Assembly: GCF_037893015.1 (NCBI RefSeq)
Contig: NC_133658.1
Span: 147,965,160-148,029,159 of the forward strand
Source: Macrotis lagotis
Taxonomy: Eukaryota; Chordata; Mammalia; Peramelemorphia; Peramelidae
DNA length: 64,000 nt
Direction: 5' to 3'
Shown here piece by piece: positions 46,546 through 58,249 of the stretch. The notes below the pieces were generated by a model, which did not search any database, had not been told where the DNA came from, and saw nothing but the letters and a program-made list of their open reading frames with translations. Both the position numbers and the translations under genes were made by a program. How positions within the stretch are numbered: the stretch's first letter is position 1; every line of letters begins with the position of its first letter.

Positions 46546-47581
46546 GTAAGTGTCCTCTCCAGTCGGGGCCCCTTCCCGGCCAAACCCAGCTTCGCTCGCC
46601 ACTTGGCGGGGCTGCGGGAGGGAGAGGCAGGAGGAGGAGGAGGAGGAGGATGGAAAGGCTGGTCCGATGCACTCCAAGGGAGCGCAGCGCTGACTGGAGC
46701 CCCGGGGGCGCCGGGGAGCGGGGTGGGGAGCGCGAGGACTTTCCCCTCCGGCTGCGGAGGGACTAGACCGGGGGGAGATGGTTTAGCCCCGGGTTTCCAC
46801 GCCGCCCCCCGACCCCGGGCTCCCAGGGCCAGCCTCCCTGGCCGCACTAGGGCAGCCGCCGCTGGGGATGAGCGCGGGCCGGGGATGGTCTGGGGGAGTG
46901 TGAAGGGCGGGACGTGGGAGGGGAAGGGCCGGCCGGTGCTGACCCGGAGCCGGCCAAGGTGACCCCGGCGGTGGCAGCGGCTCGGCTCGGCACGGCCGGG
47001 CTCCGGCCTCCGGGCAGGAGGGAAGGGCTGTCTTCTCACCAGAGCCGAGGGGCGGGGAAAAGAATGAGGAGTTTTTGCGCGACGAATCAGGGGAGGAATC
47101 CTGAATTTCTAGGAGAAGCTGGCACTCGCGCGCTCTCCAAACTCCATGTGGACTGGGGGAAGGGAAGAGGGCGCAGGAAATCCCTCGTTCTAGCCTTGAA
47201 TTGCAGGTCGGGGTAGCGCGGGGGAGCTCTCCTGCAAGTGTCCCCAGACCCCAACGCTGAGCTTGCCCGCGGGCCCAAAAAGCACCCTCCTGGGGCGCCC
47301 TGCCGCCAGGGGGTCAGACTCCCCAAGCCAAGGTGCCCGCCGGGCATGAGGCGCCCCAGTGGGCTGCGGCTCCCGTGCCACGTGGGCTCCGGTCGGCTCT
47401 TGGGTTTACGAGAGCCGCTTTATGGACGCGCGTTTTTGCTCTTCCTAGAGAGCCGCAGGATGATTGCAAGCTTGAAGCTACCCGGGGCCAGACGCTTAGT
47501 GCCAGCCTGTGCCTGGAGACAGGCGGGGAGGGTTGCTTCTAGGGCCAGAGCCGCGCCACCTGAACACTGGAAAAGGGAAAG

Positions 47582-47583
<2 letters not shown>

Positions 47584-47632
<49 letters not shown>
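47584..47632. repeat. (GT)n microsatellite in LPL intron 1
   Basis: About 24 GT units 1.04 kb downstream of exon 1, at the edge of the CpG island. Confidence 0.98.
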
Positions 47633-47635
<3 letters not shown>

Positions 47636-47639
47636 AGGG

Positions 47640-48545
47640 GCCTTCCCGACCCCCTTAGCTCCTGTGGTGCGGGGAGCCTTTCCTCCCCTCTGCCAGGCCA
47701 CGTGCTGCAAATAAGAGCTCAGTCTGTCTGGGGGTGATGATGTCAAATCTCTATGTTTCTGTATGCAAGAGAGGCAGAAAAGAGATAGAAGCAAGGACCC
47801 AGGGAGAACAACTGCCCAGGAACGTTTGACTTATTTGGAGATGGGGGAAGTCATTCTTGTTTTTGAGGTTGGGGGAAGCGATTAGACTTTGGGGGTAGAG
47901 TTGACATTGACACTTTATGGGTTAAAACTATGGGAGGCCCTGTTCAAAATAATGCAAATATTTCAAAGATCTCTAGTCTTATGTCTGTGATATTTTTTTG
48001 GAGTCCTGCCTCATGAAGAACACTAGGAAAGGTACTGTGTGAAAATTGGGTTGAATTCGAATTCTAAAACCATAAAACAAAAACCTTAGTAAAATTGACA
48101 AGGGTTTCCTTCCTCCCTCCCACTCCATATAACTTCTGAAAAGTGTGTTTGTGTGTGTGTGTGTGTGTTATTAACTCACAGTAACTTTGTTAGGATGAAA
48201 AGACAAAAATGCTTTGGCCAAGTCCTTTACTGCTCCTGGGGGCTCCTCTAAAATGGGGGATTGACTAGAAGGTTGCTAAAGGGTTATTCCAGCTTTCTAT
48301 GTGTGTTCTAATGTTATGATCATTTAAGATAACAATATATTTCTTTTGTGGGTTCAGGTTCATTAAGGCTAGACGCAAGGGCTTTTCCAGAGGGGGTGAC
48401 AGCACTTCCCCTAAACTTGGTGTCCACAGTACCAGAGTAGCTACATTAGTGTCACCTGCCACTCTCCTTACATAGATCTAATTAAAAGTAGCTAGCAAAT
48501 GGAGGGGGTGGGGTACCAGTCCTAAATAATGGTTTGATCTCTTTG
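47640..48545. other. Intron 1, unassigned
   Basis: Contains a short TG run at 48146-48170. No repeat family or exon is recognised. Confidence 0.45.
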
Positions 48546-48554
48546 TTTTTATTG

Positions 48555-48817
48555 TTGTCCAGTGGTTGGTTTCAGTGGCATCTGACTCTTGGTGACCCTA
48601 TTTTATGAGGTGTTCTTGAAAAACATACTGGAGTTGATTGCCATTTTCTTCTCCAGTTCATTTTACAGATGAGGAACTGAAGCAAACTGGTTTAAGTGGC
48701 TTGCCTAAGGTCACACAGCTAGTAAATTTCTAAGACCTGGATTTGAACTCAGGAAGAAAGATGAGTCTTCCTGATTCCAAATCCATGTCTATCCACTACA
48801 CCACCTATCTGCCTAGA
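48555..48817 (-). repeat. Marsupial SINE (MAR/WSINE-type)
   Basis: CATCTGACTCTTGGTGACCC, ATTGCCATTTTCTTCTCCAG, TAAGGTCACACAGCTAGTAA and GATTTGAACTCAGGAAGAAAG: the full reversed consensus. Confidence 0.9.
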
Positions 48818-48819
48818 AC

Positions 48820-50015
48820 ACCTTAGCTACTATGACTTTCAACATGTCCTGGGATTTGTAGACAGAGGATCTAGGTTGTAACATTTAGAAGGGGGCATTA
48901 CCTGTAAATATTCACTTAGTTTTGATGTGTCCTTTGTTACATTTTTGGAGCTCTATCCTGTAACTGCTTTAGTTCAAAAAAACTTCCAGTATGGGAACTG
49001 GCTCAACCAAATCTCATGTTTAACTAATTGGCAGCAGAGATCCTTCTTAATCTTTGGAACCCTTTCACAATCTAGTGAAGCCTTCAGCTTCTTTCTTAGA
49101 ATGTTTGTAAATGTCTAAAATAAATTTAGATGACTATAAAAGAGTTATACTTATTAAATCTTTTAAGTGCATTCCCAGACTCAACCCAGGTTGATCTGGG
49201 GGCACTGTAATGTTGATGGGTTTTTACCTTATGTCACAAAACTAGTATTTGTCTTAGACAAGCCTTAAGCCAGGTCTTCCTGACCTTGTGGCTGCTCTGT
49301 TCTTTCATTGCTAGCCTTCCTCTCCTGCTTGCTGTGTAGTTACTTAGATAATGGGTGAGACTCTTAATGTTCTAAAGAACCTTGGAGATCATCAAGCTTA
49401 ACTTTGCATTTGACAGTTGAAGAGAGAGGAAATATAATGCTTGATGGGTTTCATTGAAAAGAAGTATGGAAGAGGAAGAGACTAGGGCAGGGTAGAGTCA
49501 CAATCCTGTATATTCCTTTTTTTTACATGAAATAAAATTGACTATCTTGAGAAGGATCCATTCCCAGTTCTGTAAAACTCTTGTTTAAAACTCATAACTT
49601 TACAACTTTTTTGAAGGCTTATTTTTTTCCTCCAACTCTATGCATATACTTTGTTACTACAAAGATAATCTGTAATTTACCTTAATGTTTAAGGAATTCA
49701 AGTATTTGAAATGAAGGCTAACTAGATGAATTTGGTTCTCACTGTGAAAAGTGAAGGACAGTTTGAGATTTGAGGTAAAGGTTGTTAATTATTTTTATAA
49801 TATTGTCTCTTCTCTATAGAACTGTGGGGAGAAAGACAAGATAAAGAAGTTAGTAAACCAGAAAGATGACAACAATCTAAGTCTATATTGGAATTCTTAG
49901 TGTAAAGGTTTTAGAGTTTTGACATATAATAATTTTAGTTAACTTTAGTGTGCAGAAATCCCTTTATTCAAATGGGATGCTTTAACTTGACTGTAAATCT
50001 TTTGGGAAGGTGGGT
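48820..50015. other. Intron 1, unassigned
   Basis: No recognised repeat, exon or RNA; short chance frames only. Confidence 0.45.
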
Positions 50016-50020
50016 GGATA

Positions 50021-50240
50021 GTTTTCCAGGCCTGGAGTTGTGAAGAATCATCTTCCTAAATTCTATTCTGACCTCAGACACTTACCAACAACTTATCCCT
50101 GGGCAAGTAATTAACCCTGCTTCCTTCCATTTTCTCTTCTGTAAAATGAGCTGGAGAAGGAAATGGCAAACCACTTCAGTATCTTTTCCAAGAAAACTCC
50201 AAATGGTGTCACAAAAGTCAGATTCAATTGAACTACAATA
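50021..50240 (+). repeat. Marsupial SINE (MAR/WSINE-type)
   Basis: GGCCTGGAGTTGTGAAGAATC, AAAATGAGCTGGAGAAGGAA, TGGCAAACCACTTCAGTATC and AAATGGTGTCACAAAAGTCAG. Confidence 0.88.
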
Positions 50241-50389
50241 AATCTTTGTGCGGTTTGCTTTTTTCCTTTTTATGCTTACATTTGCACTGTGCCTCCCTTT
50301 CCAAAGTAGGAGGCATATTTGGAAGACTTTTGAAGAAAATGATGCCAGTCCAATTTATTTCAAGAATGTTCACAGAATTTTAGAGTGGG

Positions 50390-50575
50390 GAGAACCCTTA
50401 GAGAAGTGTTCATCAGTTCACAGGACTTCAGGCTGTAAGAAATCTCAGAGTTCAACCGTCTCTCACTTTACAGATGAAGAAACTGAGGACCAGAGAAGTA
50501 GGATGGTTTAACATATTCATACAGTAGTAAATGGCCAAGTTGGAATTCAATGCCTAGTCCAATCTTCTCATTTCA
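50390..50575 (-). repeat. MIR-like repeat
   Basis: TTTACAGATGAAGAAACTGAG and GACCAGAGAAGTAGG followed by AGTAGTAAATGGCC. Confidence 0.6.
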
Positions 50576-50579
50576 CATT

Positions 50580-52715
50580 CAGTAAGCTTCTCACTATAAC
50601 AAAGCAACTTAACAGATGAGAGAAAAAGTCAAGAGAAGAAAACTAATTTGCCCAGGTTGATATATTTCCCTAGTTAGTGAATCTCCTGATTCCTGTTCCA
50701 TGATTCTTTTCTGGAACTTTTTCAACTTCTCCCCTCCCCCCTCCCACAGCAGTGCAAAAACTCCATCCTTCAGCATTTTTATGAACAAATTTGAGCTTCT
50801 TACTGACTCTGTGTATTGTTGTCTGTGGCTATTTCAAAGGTATAAACTATGTCTTATTACACATGAAACTAATTGGGTATAATTAGCAGAAGTACACGAT
50901 CTTGAATGCTTAATGTTTCTAGATACATTTATTTTAATTGTCATACATGTAGACCTAAGTCCCCTGGGGTTTATTGAATCAATCCAACAAGTTTATTTTC
51001 ACTCATCAAACTATTACTATTATGTGCCTACTATAAGTATACAAAGTTAAAAAACCCTTGAAAGAGGTTACTGCTCAGAATAAATCAATGATCCTATGAA
51101 CACTTGTTAATGATTAATGGTGGTGAAATAAGTATCTGTCACTAAAGAGAGAATATAAAACTTTCTGTGTTACTCAAGAAAGCTTTGTTTTAACATTGAC
51201 CTAGAACTTTCCCCAAAGGACAGCAGAGTGGACCTAGCTTTTGAAAGTAACCTGAATGACTCTTGAGTTCAATGATTCCAGTTGGATAGAGGAACATAAG
51301 ATTTCAGTTAAAGGAAGTCATCCCTCATTTTAGATATAAGAAAACTGAAGCCAAGAAAAGTCATATTGCCTTGCCCAAAGTCCACAGGTTTTAAGAAGAG
51401 GCAAATTTCACATCAATGCCCCCTAACTCCAAATCCAACTCCTTTCCCACTTTGAAGAAGGTTGAAAGAATCGGTTTAGCCATGTTGCAATGTAATTCCA
51501 GAGGCACATATAAATATGCTCACTTTCCCCTGGATTATATTTGCTCTCTTGCCCCCTGTCCCATGACTGAATGATTTTTATGTAGACAAGTAGAGGTAGT
51601 ACCCTTCAGGCACAAACAAATTTGTGTTCTGCCTATATCCTTGATAAAAGCATAAAAAGCATTTTAGTTTTCTAGATTTTTTTCCTTTCTATATGAAAAA
51701 CTTCAGACTTTCTATGATATTGTAGACCAAGAGAAGAAATGGATTGAAATTTTATTTTTCTGATAAATTCTTCCCACTTTTCTCCCCTTCTAGTCTCATC
51801 CAAATCTTTTCAGATAGTGAGTGATCTGATAATCAATGGAAAGGAGTTTAAAAGATTTTCCAAGCACAACAATTCATTCTAATAGTTGTTTTAGTTTGCA
51901 CATGCATATTTTGGCTTGAATTTTTAAACATGTTTTCTGTATTTAATCTGGGAGACAGATGAAACATTAGAATAAGCAACTTTTTCATTAACTCAGTACA
52001 GTATGATTTAAAAACCTATATGTAAATTCAGTCTTTTTCCCTTCCTTCTTCTACAGTGATGTAAGAAATTTTAGCCTTGTGAAGGATTTAAGTGAAGAAC
52101 TGACTCTTCTTGTTGCTTTCTAAGAAATGTGATATTTTCTGAAATAATATTAAAAACAGATATTTAATTTGAGTTTTTGATGACTTTAGATCTGGTGGTG
52201 GAATTCTTGAGAACAATTCCATCAAACACCCATTTAGATTGATTTCTCTGCCTTCCTTGGTTACCCCCTCATTTGGAGTTATCTACTCTATTATTTTGGT
52301 AGTTAACAGATATAGTCTGGGCAAATGATTATGAATTTCAGCCACAGCAAATTAAAAAAAATTATTGTTTAAGTACTTTGGTCTTCACCAGAGAGGTCAC
52401 AGCAACTCAAGAATAAATTTCATTTTAAATGACTTTTGCATCTAAAGGCTACAGATAAATGACAGTTTTGGTGATCTGCATTTGTCTTGCTCACTGAAAA
52501 GAACTTTTAACCTATCCAAGCCATCTGTGACTTGGATGCCTAGAAGTGACTAGTTAGTTTCCAGCTAGTGGTTTTAGCCTTTTTACATGGCAGTTCAGTA
52601 TTAAACCCTTTTCAGAATAAAGTTTTTAAATGCCTACAATAAAGCACATAAAATTACATAGTAATTAAATCTTATTGAAATACAGCCATCAAAACTATTT
52701 TTAAAGACAAACTTA
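50580..52715. other. Intron 1, mostly unassigned
   Basis: A diverged MIR-like patch at 51285-51440 and a weak old-repeat start at 50985-51050. The rest has no recognised feature. Confidence 0.4.
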
Positions 52716-52724
52716 TGGGCCTCA

Positions 52725-52880
52725 GTTATGAAACCCAGTCCTAGTAGAAAGAATATCAAGTTTGGTGATGGTAGGGAAGAAAGGGATGAATTACATGTCT
52801 GACCCTCAGATTCTTCACCTATAAAATTATGAGATTGGACCAAATAACTGCCCAAGTTCCTTCCAGCTCTTCTACTAAGA
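52725..52880 (+). repeat. MIR-like repeat
   Basis: GTCTGACCCTCAGATTCTTC, ACCTATAAAATTATGAGATTG and AAGTTCCTTCCAGCTCT. Confidence 0.6.
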
Positions 52881-53264
52881 TCCTATAAATTAATTTTTTC
52901 TCTATAGATTTTCCTAGTTACTTAGATTTATATATCAACCCTATTTCTTATATGTGAATTATTTTTCTGCTTAGATATAAACACTATCATTAACATTTTC
53001 AACTCTCTAGCTACTTAATTAGGAAATAGGGAATATTATAAGTCTGACACTGAAAACCAGATTTTTAACTCAATGACTCCCTTTCTCCCTAATGGCCTCT
53101 CCTGGAGATAGACTCCTCAGTTTTCTTTGTTAGAGACTGAATTTAATTAGGCCAAGCAAATTTGGGATCAGATTATAAGCAAACTTCTTTATGCCAAAAT
53201 TCTACTCTGTGGATCCTCTTTACAAAATGTGATTCATGAACTCATAGTTTTGTGTAAAAAGGCA

Positions 53265-53565
53265 TCATTCTTGGCCTGAGATTAAAGTGGAAGGAAACTT
53301 AAGCATTATCTGGTTCAATTCCCCTATTTTATAGACAGGGGACTGAGGACCAGAAAAGCAAAGTAACGGACCCAAGGTCACACAATTAGTTGGTAGCATG
53401 GTTGTATAGGAAAACCCTTCAGAATTTGTAGCAAGTTCTATTTCTGTTTTTCAACATAAACTTGGACAAGTTACTTAAACTCTCTAAATCTGTTTCCTAA
53501 TTTGCAAAATGAGGGGGATGGAATGGATAATTTCTAGAATCCCTTTCAACTCTACATCTATCATC
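53265..53565. repeat. Two adjoining MIR-like fragments
   Basis: 53265-53400 is reversed (GGGGACTGAGGACCAGAAAA, AAGGTCACACAATTAG). 53400-53565 is forward (AACTTGGACAAGTTACTTAA, AAAATGAGGGGGATGGAATG). Confidence 0.6.
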
Positions 53566-53764
53566 TTATAATTAAAAATATTCTTCCTTCCTTTACTCTC
53601 TCTTTCCCTTCTTTCCTTCTTTCCTTTTATCTAACTATGGCCTAAGTTAGGACTGTTTAGGGAAGCATATTTCACTCTTTTAAGCAACTTGAGATATCTT
53701 TAAAGAATTATAGTATTGATCATCTTGAAGATAATTATGTTCTCTGAAATATCTCATTTTCAAT

Positions 53765-54110
53765 GCATTTTTTTACCAATCAATTTTTGCAAGGTTTTGA
53801 ATTTTACATTTCTCTTCCTCCCTCCCTTCCCTCCCCACTCCCCCAATGGAAAGCAATCTGATTAAACTCCACAGTTCCTTCTCAGAATATGGATGGTATT
53901 TTCCACCACAAGCCTTCTAAAATGTCTGTGATTATTATACTGTTGAAATGAACAAGTCAGTCATGGTTGACCATCACCCCATGTTGTTGTTAGTGTATAA
54001 TAATGTTCTTCTGGTTCGGTTCATTTCACGCAGCATCAATTCATGCAAGTCTTTCCAGAAACAACTCATTTCTTATATTTTCTGCTTACTCATGCACATG
54101 TTGTAAATAT
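53765..54110 (-). repeat. L1 3' end
   Basis: TTGCAAGGTTTTGAATTTTAC, CCTCCCTTCCCTCCCC, CACAGTTCCTTCTCAGAATA and GCATCAATTCATGCAAGTC are the antisense L1 3' UTR, with an internal deletion. Confidence 0.75.
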
Positions 54111-54176
54111 CCTCCTTAGAATGTACACCCTTTGAAAGCAGAGACTGGTTAGATTTTTAGATTAGAATTTAGATTT

Positions 54177-54295
54177 AAAGAATTTATTTCATTGGATTTA
54201 GACATGAAGAAAATAATGGGCACTACCAAGATATATTTTGATGTAGAAGGAATTCAGTAGTCTTCCTAAATAACTTATCAACATCCAAATGAAGT
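54177..54295 (+). repeat. Inverted duplication in LPL intron 1, left arm
   Basis: 119 bp whose reverse complement recurs at 55213-55331 at about 91%, with mostly transition differences. A second matched block in the same colinear order lies at 54722-54766 and 54938-54987. Confidence 0.9.
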
Positions 54296-54328
54296 TTGCC
54301 CAAATTTTTCTTAAAAAAATATAAAACT

Positions 54329-54464
54329 TAGTGGATAGAGCACCGGCCTTGGAGTCAGGAGTACCTGGGTTCAAATCTGACCTCAGACACTTAATAATTA
54401 CCTAGCCATGTGGCCTTGGGCAAGCCACTTAACCCCATTGCCTTGAAAAATCTAAAAAACAAAA
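54329..54464 (+). repeat. tRNA-derived marsupial SINE, 5'-truncated
   Basis: Starts inside the A box (AGTGGATAGAGCACCGGCC) and otherwise follows consensus. It lies between the arms of the inverted duplication. Confidence 0.93.
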
Positions 54465-54602
54465 AAGAAAAACTGAAATGATTTCTCAACTATTAAGTTT
54501 TATTTGCATGCCATTGACCCTAAATATCAACCTATTCATGAAATAAAATGCTCATATATTTTTCTTGGAAGCATTTACTGAATTTGAGATTTGGGTAGGA
54601 AT

Positions 54603-54720
54603 TAATCAATCAATAAGTATTTATTAAGCAGTTGCTATGTATTTGACATTAGGTGATAGAGACACAAATATAAAATCCAAACCAGTCTCCACCTTCAAAG
54701 GGACCATGTATTATTTCATC
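54603..54720 (+). repeat. Old interspersed repeat start
   Basis: AATAAGTATTTATTAAGCAG and GTCTCCACCTTCAAAGGGAC match the start of the family at 31725. Confidence 0.55.
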
Positions 54721-54884
54721 TGAATTTCTTTTTTCCTGAAATCAGGTTGATTGCTTGGTTGGTTGCTCTTGTATTATTTATTACAGATTTAAACAATAGC
54801 CAAATAAAAATCTTCCTACCATTAAAACTGTCATATCCCTATACTTAACATAGAGCCTTGGACCAATAGGTTTGTTGTAAACTT

Positions 54885-54957
54885 ACATCCAATTCACTTT
54901 AAAGTCAAGATGTCATCCTTATTATGTCATTAGTCCTCTTCAAGAACAACCAACCAA
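54885..54957 (+). repeat. RTE-type 3' tail fragment
   Basis: AAGTCAAGATGTCATCC, ATGTCATTAGTCCTCTTCAA and the tail GAACAACCAACCAAAC equal the RTE/RTE-SINE terminus. Confidence 0.65.
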
Positions 54958-55212
54958 ACTGATTTCAGGAAAATGAAATTCAGGAACTGATTTTGGCTTA
55001 TTTTGGTTTAGGAAAAGGGAATTCAAGTCTAAATCATGAGATCCAGAATGCAGAGAATGTTCCCCTCGGGCACTAAGGAACACTAAGGACTATCTTTGTT
55101 GGCAAAGTACCGTGTTCATAGTTTGGGGAGGTACAGAGATGAAATAATACAGGATTCCTATGCTCAGAGAGCTGTCATAGTAGCTCAGGGCATTGTGTTA
55201 TGGAAATGTGAC

Positions 55213-55331
55213 CTTCATTTGGATGTTGATAAGTTATTTAGGGAGATTACTGAATTCCCTCCACATCAAAATATATCTTGGCAGTACCCATTATTTTCTT
55301 CATGCTTGAATCCAATGAAATAAATCCTTTG
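55213..55331 (-). repeat. Inverted duplication in LPL intron 1, right arm
   Basis: Reverse complement of 54177-54295. The 75-residue frame over this region is a chance frame. Confidence 0.9.
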
Positions 55332-55334
55332 GTT

Positions 55335-56365
55335 GGGTGGGAACTCTTCCCGTCACCCAAGCAGGGTTGCCATATTCCTTTAACTAATGGCTTTAAAGAA
55401 ATATCTGGGACTCTAAGAGGTTAGATGATTTGTCCTTAGACATACCTGATAGGTATCAAAAGTCTACTATGAACAGAGTCTTACTAACTCAAGGTCAACC
55501 TTCCTTCTCCTTCTTGCCTGAGACTCTTATGTGAGGTTTGGAAAAGAAATTTTCTTATGAACAACATAGAAAGGTAGGCAAGGAGGAGGTTAATAAATGC
55601 TTGTTGAATCTGAATGCAGCTATTTCAAGTATGTTGTTTAGCCCTTTATTGGAATGAAAATTGTATTTAAAAACTGGCTTTTCACCATGATTTAGAACAG
55701 ACTTCTCTTTAAAGTTCAACTATACCATGTGGGTATCTCTTTGCCAAGAATCTTTGACTCTGAATTCTTAAGGGGAAACTTGCTACTGATCATCAATCAC
55801 TTATTAGAATTTTCCTACTTGAATTAGGCTAGAATATTAGATTACAACTGAAAATACTGGGCATTCCTAAGATGACATTAAGAAAAATTTGTTGAGATCC
55901 CTTGTTAATCTTTGTATTTCTGTTATCAGTGCTGTACTTGATCTTGGTCAGGTCTTTCCTTGAAAATCTGATTATGCCTCAAGTCAACATGTATTCAATT
56001 GTTCCTGTTAGAGGAATAAATGGGAATTGACATAGTCCTTACTAGAATTCCAAAGCCACATTGTTCCTGCTAAAGCTCAGGAATGGCAGTGAGTTTTGAT
56101 CATAAAGTAATCAGTAGCTTCTTGAAGAATAGTTTAACAATAAACAGAAAGAAATAATTTGCCAAAGAAATCTGTGGTTTCTCTTATAGATATGTATTGT
56201 TTCTGTCTACCTGATCTTGAGCTATAAATTTCAGGTCAGAGATTTGCCTGTTCTTTTTCAGAATCTTCACTTTCATATATAGTGTATGTCTATTGAAAGG
56301 GATAGAAAGTGGACCTGCTATTTCATTAGTAAGGGAACTTTTCTGATTTTGGCCAGTCCCTTCTA
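55335..56365. other. Intron 1, mostly unassigned
   Basis: A diverged MIR-like patch at 55395-55500. No exon or other repeat is recognised. Confidence 0.4.
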
Positions 56366-56369
56366 TGCC

Positions 56370-56527
56370 ACTTAGAGCTAGGACAGTGTCTGGATTGATT
56401 GGATAACTGCCAAGAGATTGAGTAACTTGTCCAAGGTCACACAGGCAATAAATATCCGAGATGACACTTGAACTAGGTCTTCCTGACTCATGTCTCACTG
56501 TCTATCCTCTAAGCCACATTGTCTTTC
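56370..56527 (-). repeat. MIR/CORE-SINE
   Basis: TAACTTGTCCAAGGTCACACA, CACTTGAACTAGGTCTTCC and CTATCCTCTAAGCCACATTG. Confidence 0.8.
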
Positions 56528-57029
56528 CTATACTATACCAAGGAAAGTTTTCTTGATGTTTAATTCAACTGCTTGCTCCTGTCAGTAGATTCATCCAACA
56601 GTTGTTCATTCCCAGTTGCCTCAGTTTCATGTCAGCTACTAAGCCTTGATAAATAACACATTTTGTCTTAATTTTTGACCATCTGTGGAAGGCTTCAAAG
56701 GTAAAAATGCAAGAAAATATTAAGTATAAGGGTATATCTGTTAATTTTTGAGAAAGGGATCCTGTTGGACCTTATAAAATGATTCATCCAGCTGGTCCTT
56801 AAATGCAAGTCCCTTAAAGACATTGGTTTGGGTTTGTTTGTTTGTTTTTTTGTTTGTTTTTTGGTCTTTGTAGCCACCATAATGCTTCATAAATGTTTTT
56901 CATTTATTTTATAAATGAAACAATTATTTTCCTTTTCTGTTTTCAAAGCATTGTTTTCAAATTGGTGTATTCTGCAAAGAAACTTCTTGTGAAAGAGTTC
57001 TTTCTTCTATTCTGCCTTGCTTTGAAACT

Positions 57030-57200
57030 CTGAGAGAACAGAGCACTGATCTTGAAGTCAGGAAGACCTGAATTCAAATGAGGTCTCAGACACTTGCTAG
57101 ATGTATGCATTTCCTCAACTGTAAAGTGGGGATAATAAAAGTCCCTACCTCCCAGTGTTGTTGTGAAATGATATTTGTAAAGTGCTTTGCCAACTTTATG
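57030..57200 (+). repeat. CORE-SINE/MIR
   Basis: AGAACAGAGCACTGATCTTG, GACCTGAATTCAAATGAGG and GTAAAGTGGGGATAATAAAA, ending TTTGTAAAGTGCTTTGCC. Confidence 0.85.
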
Positions 57201-57589
57201 ATTATGATGATAAAAGTTGTGGAAAGGGTACTGACTTTGAGTCAGAGATTAGAGGAACCTAATCCTAGGGCTGTTTCATGAAATTGTAAGAGTTTGGGTA
57301 TCAGTTAAAAGATGTAATATCTGGTGAGACTTTAGACATCACCAGGAAACCAAAGTGAGTATTGGGGACAGGACATGGCCAAGGTTGTTCATTTAAGAAG
57401 CAGCAAAACTCAACTTTAAACCCATAGTCCACTTGTTGGATTTAAGAGTTGAGATTAACCTGTAGATTTTAATTAAAGAAATTGGGTGGAGTGATTCACT
57501 AAAGGTTTCAGTAAAGTTCAGCTTTAGAGGATCTTGAATATCATTTCAAAGGCATGTAAATTTTTATCTGTTGGGGAAGAGAATAAACA

Positions 57590-57745
57590 TTTATATAACA
57601 CCTACTATTTCCAGGCACTATGCTAACCCTGAGGCAGACAAAAGTTACCTGCCCAAAGTCATGCAATTAATATGGTATCTGAGGTCATATTTGAACTCTA
57701 ATCTTCCTGAGTCTAGACTCAAGGACTATCCCCCAAAAAAGCTTC
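57590..57745 (-). repeat. MIR fragment
   Basis: GAGGCAGACAAAAGTTACCTG, CAAAGTCATGCAATTAATATG and TTTGAACTCTAATCTTCCTG, about 130 bp upstream of exon 2. Confidence 0.65.
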
Positions 57746-57878
57746 CCTTGAGTAGAAAACAGGAAGCCACCATAATTATTTTGAGCAAATGAATGACACT
57801 GTAATCATTTCTTTGTCCTTAGAATCTTGTTAGGATCTTTCCAAACATAATACTAATCCTTTTTCTTTTCACTGACAG

Positions 57879-58048
57879 GAAGAAGAAGAAATGAAGATTT
57901 TGGCGACATTGAAAGCAAGTTTGCATTGAGGACCCCAGAGGAAATCAGTGAGGATAGGTGCCATCTTATTCCTGGGGACATCAATTCTGTGGCTCACTGC
58001 AACTTCAATCATAGTAGCAAAACCTTTGTAGTGATTCATGGATGGACG
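57879..58048 (+). CDS. LPL: LPL exon 2: start of the mature lipase
   Basis: It encodes residues 32-88: [15 protein letters not shown], then [18 protein letters not shown], and finally HGWT. The acceptor is a pyrimidine run plus ACTGACAG, with a near-ideal branch sequence TACTAAT at 57851-57857; the donor is GTAAGA at 58049. The two Cys of the N-terminal disulfide, the NHSS N-glycosylation sequon (human Asn70 by precursor numbering) and the HGWT motif with the oxyanion-hole Trp (human Trp82) are all present. From DF onward the 51 residues align with human without gaps, with about 11 differences. Three extra codons (9 bp) lie at the very start, where an AGA run gives four Arg followed by Asn-Glu; human has Gln-Arg-Arg-Asp there. 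Confidence 0.98.
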
Positions 58049-58249
58049 GTAAGAGAACATATCCAGGGAAGGGACTCTACCGAGTTGCTGCAACCCCAGG
58101 TTGAAGTAACAAAACATGAAAACCAGATATTGGACCTACCTACTGCCTTAAAAAATAAAGCATGCTGTTTTGTGAGCACTGATATATTCCAATTATATGC
58201 TAATTGCATTCTTCACATGCTCATGAATATGTTTCAAAAAAGGGAATGA

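Larger units (their letters stand above)
46290..47560. promoter_or_regulatory. CpG island over LPL exon 1 and the start of intron 1
   Basis: The stretch is strongly GC-rich with many CG dinucleotides, set in an AT-rich neighbourhood. It begins at the transcription start and runs about 1 kb into intron 1. Long frames on both strands here are by-products of few stop codons in GC-rich DNA. Confidence 0.88.
46546..57878 (+). other. LPL: LPL intron 1
   Basis: The intron is about 11.3 kb, from GTAAGT to CAG, in phase 1. It starts in the CpG island and carries a TG microsatellite at 47584. Further on are scattered SINE and MIR copies, an L1 3' end, and an inverted duplication at 54177-55331. I see no further exon in it. 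Confidence 0.95.

Noticed and set aside
46503-47039. 178-residue minus-strand frame and other long frames over LPL exon 1
   Set aside because: They lie in a GC-rich CpG island where stops are rare. Composition is Pro/Arg/Gly/Ala without domains, and they overlap the real exon.
54705-54720. A 15-bp match TGTATTATTTCATCT between the arms of the intron 1 inverted duplication
   Set aside because: It falls in an old repeat present in different orientation on each side, so I did not count it as part of the arms.
57926-58249. 107-residue frame as a single-exon gene
   Set aside because: Its first part is LPL exon 2; after 58048 it reads into intron 2 past a good donor site.
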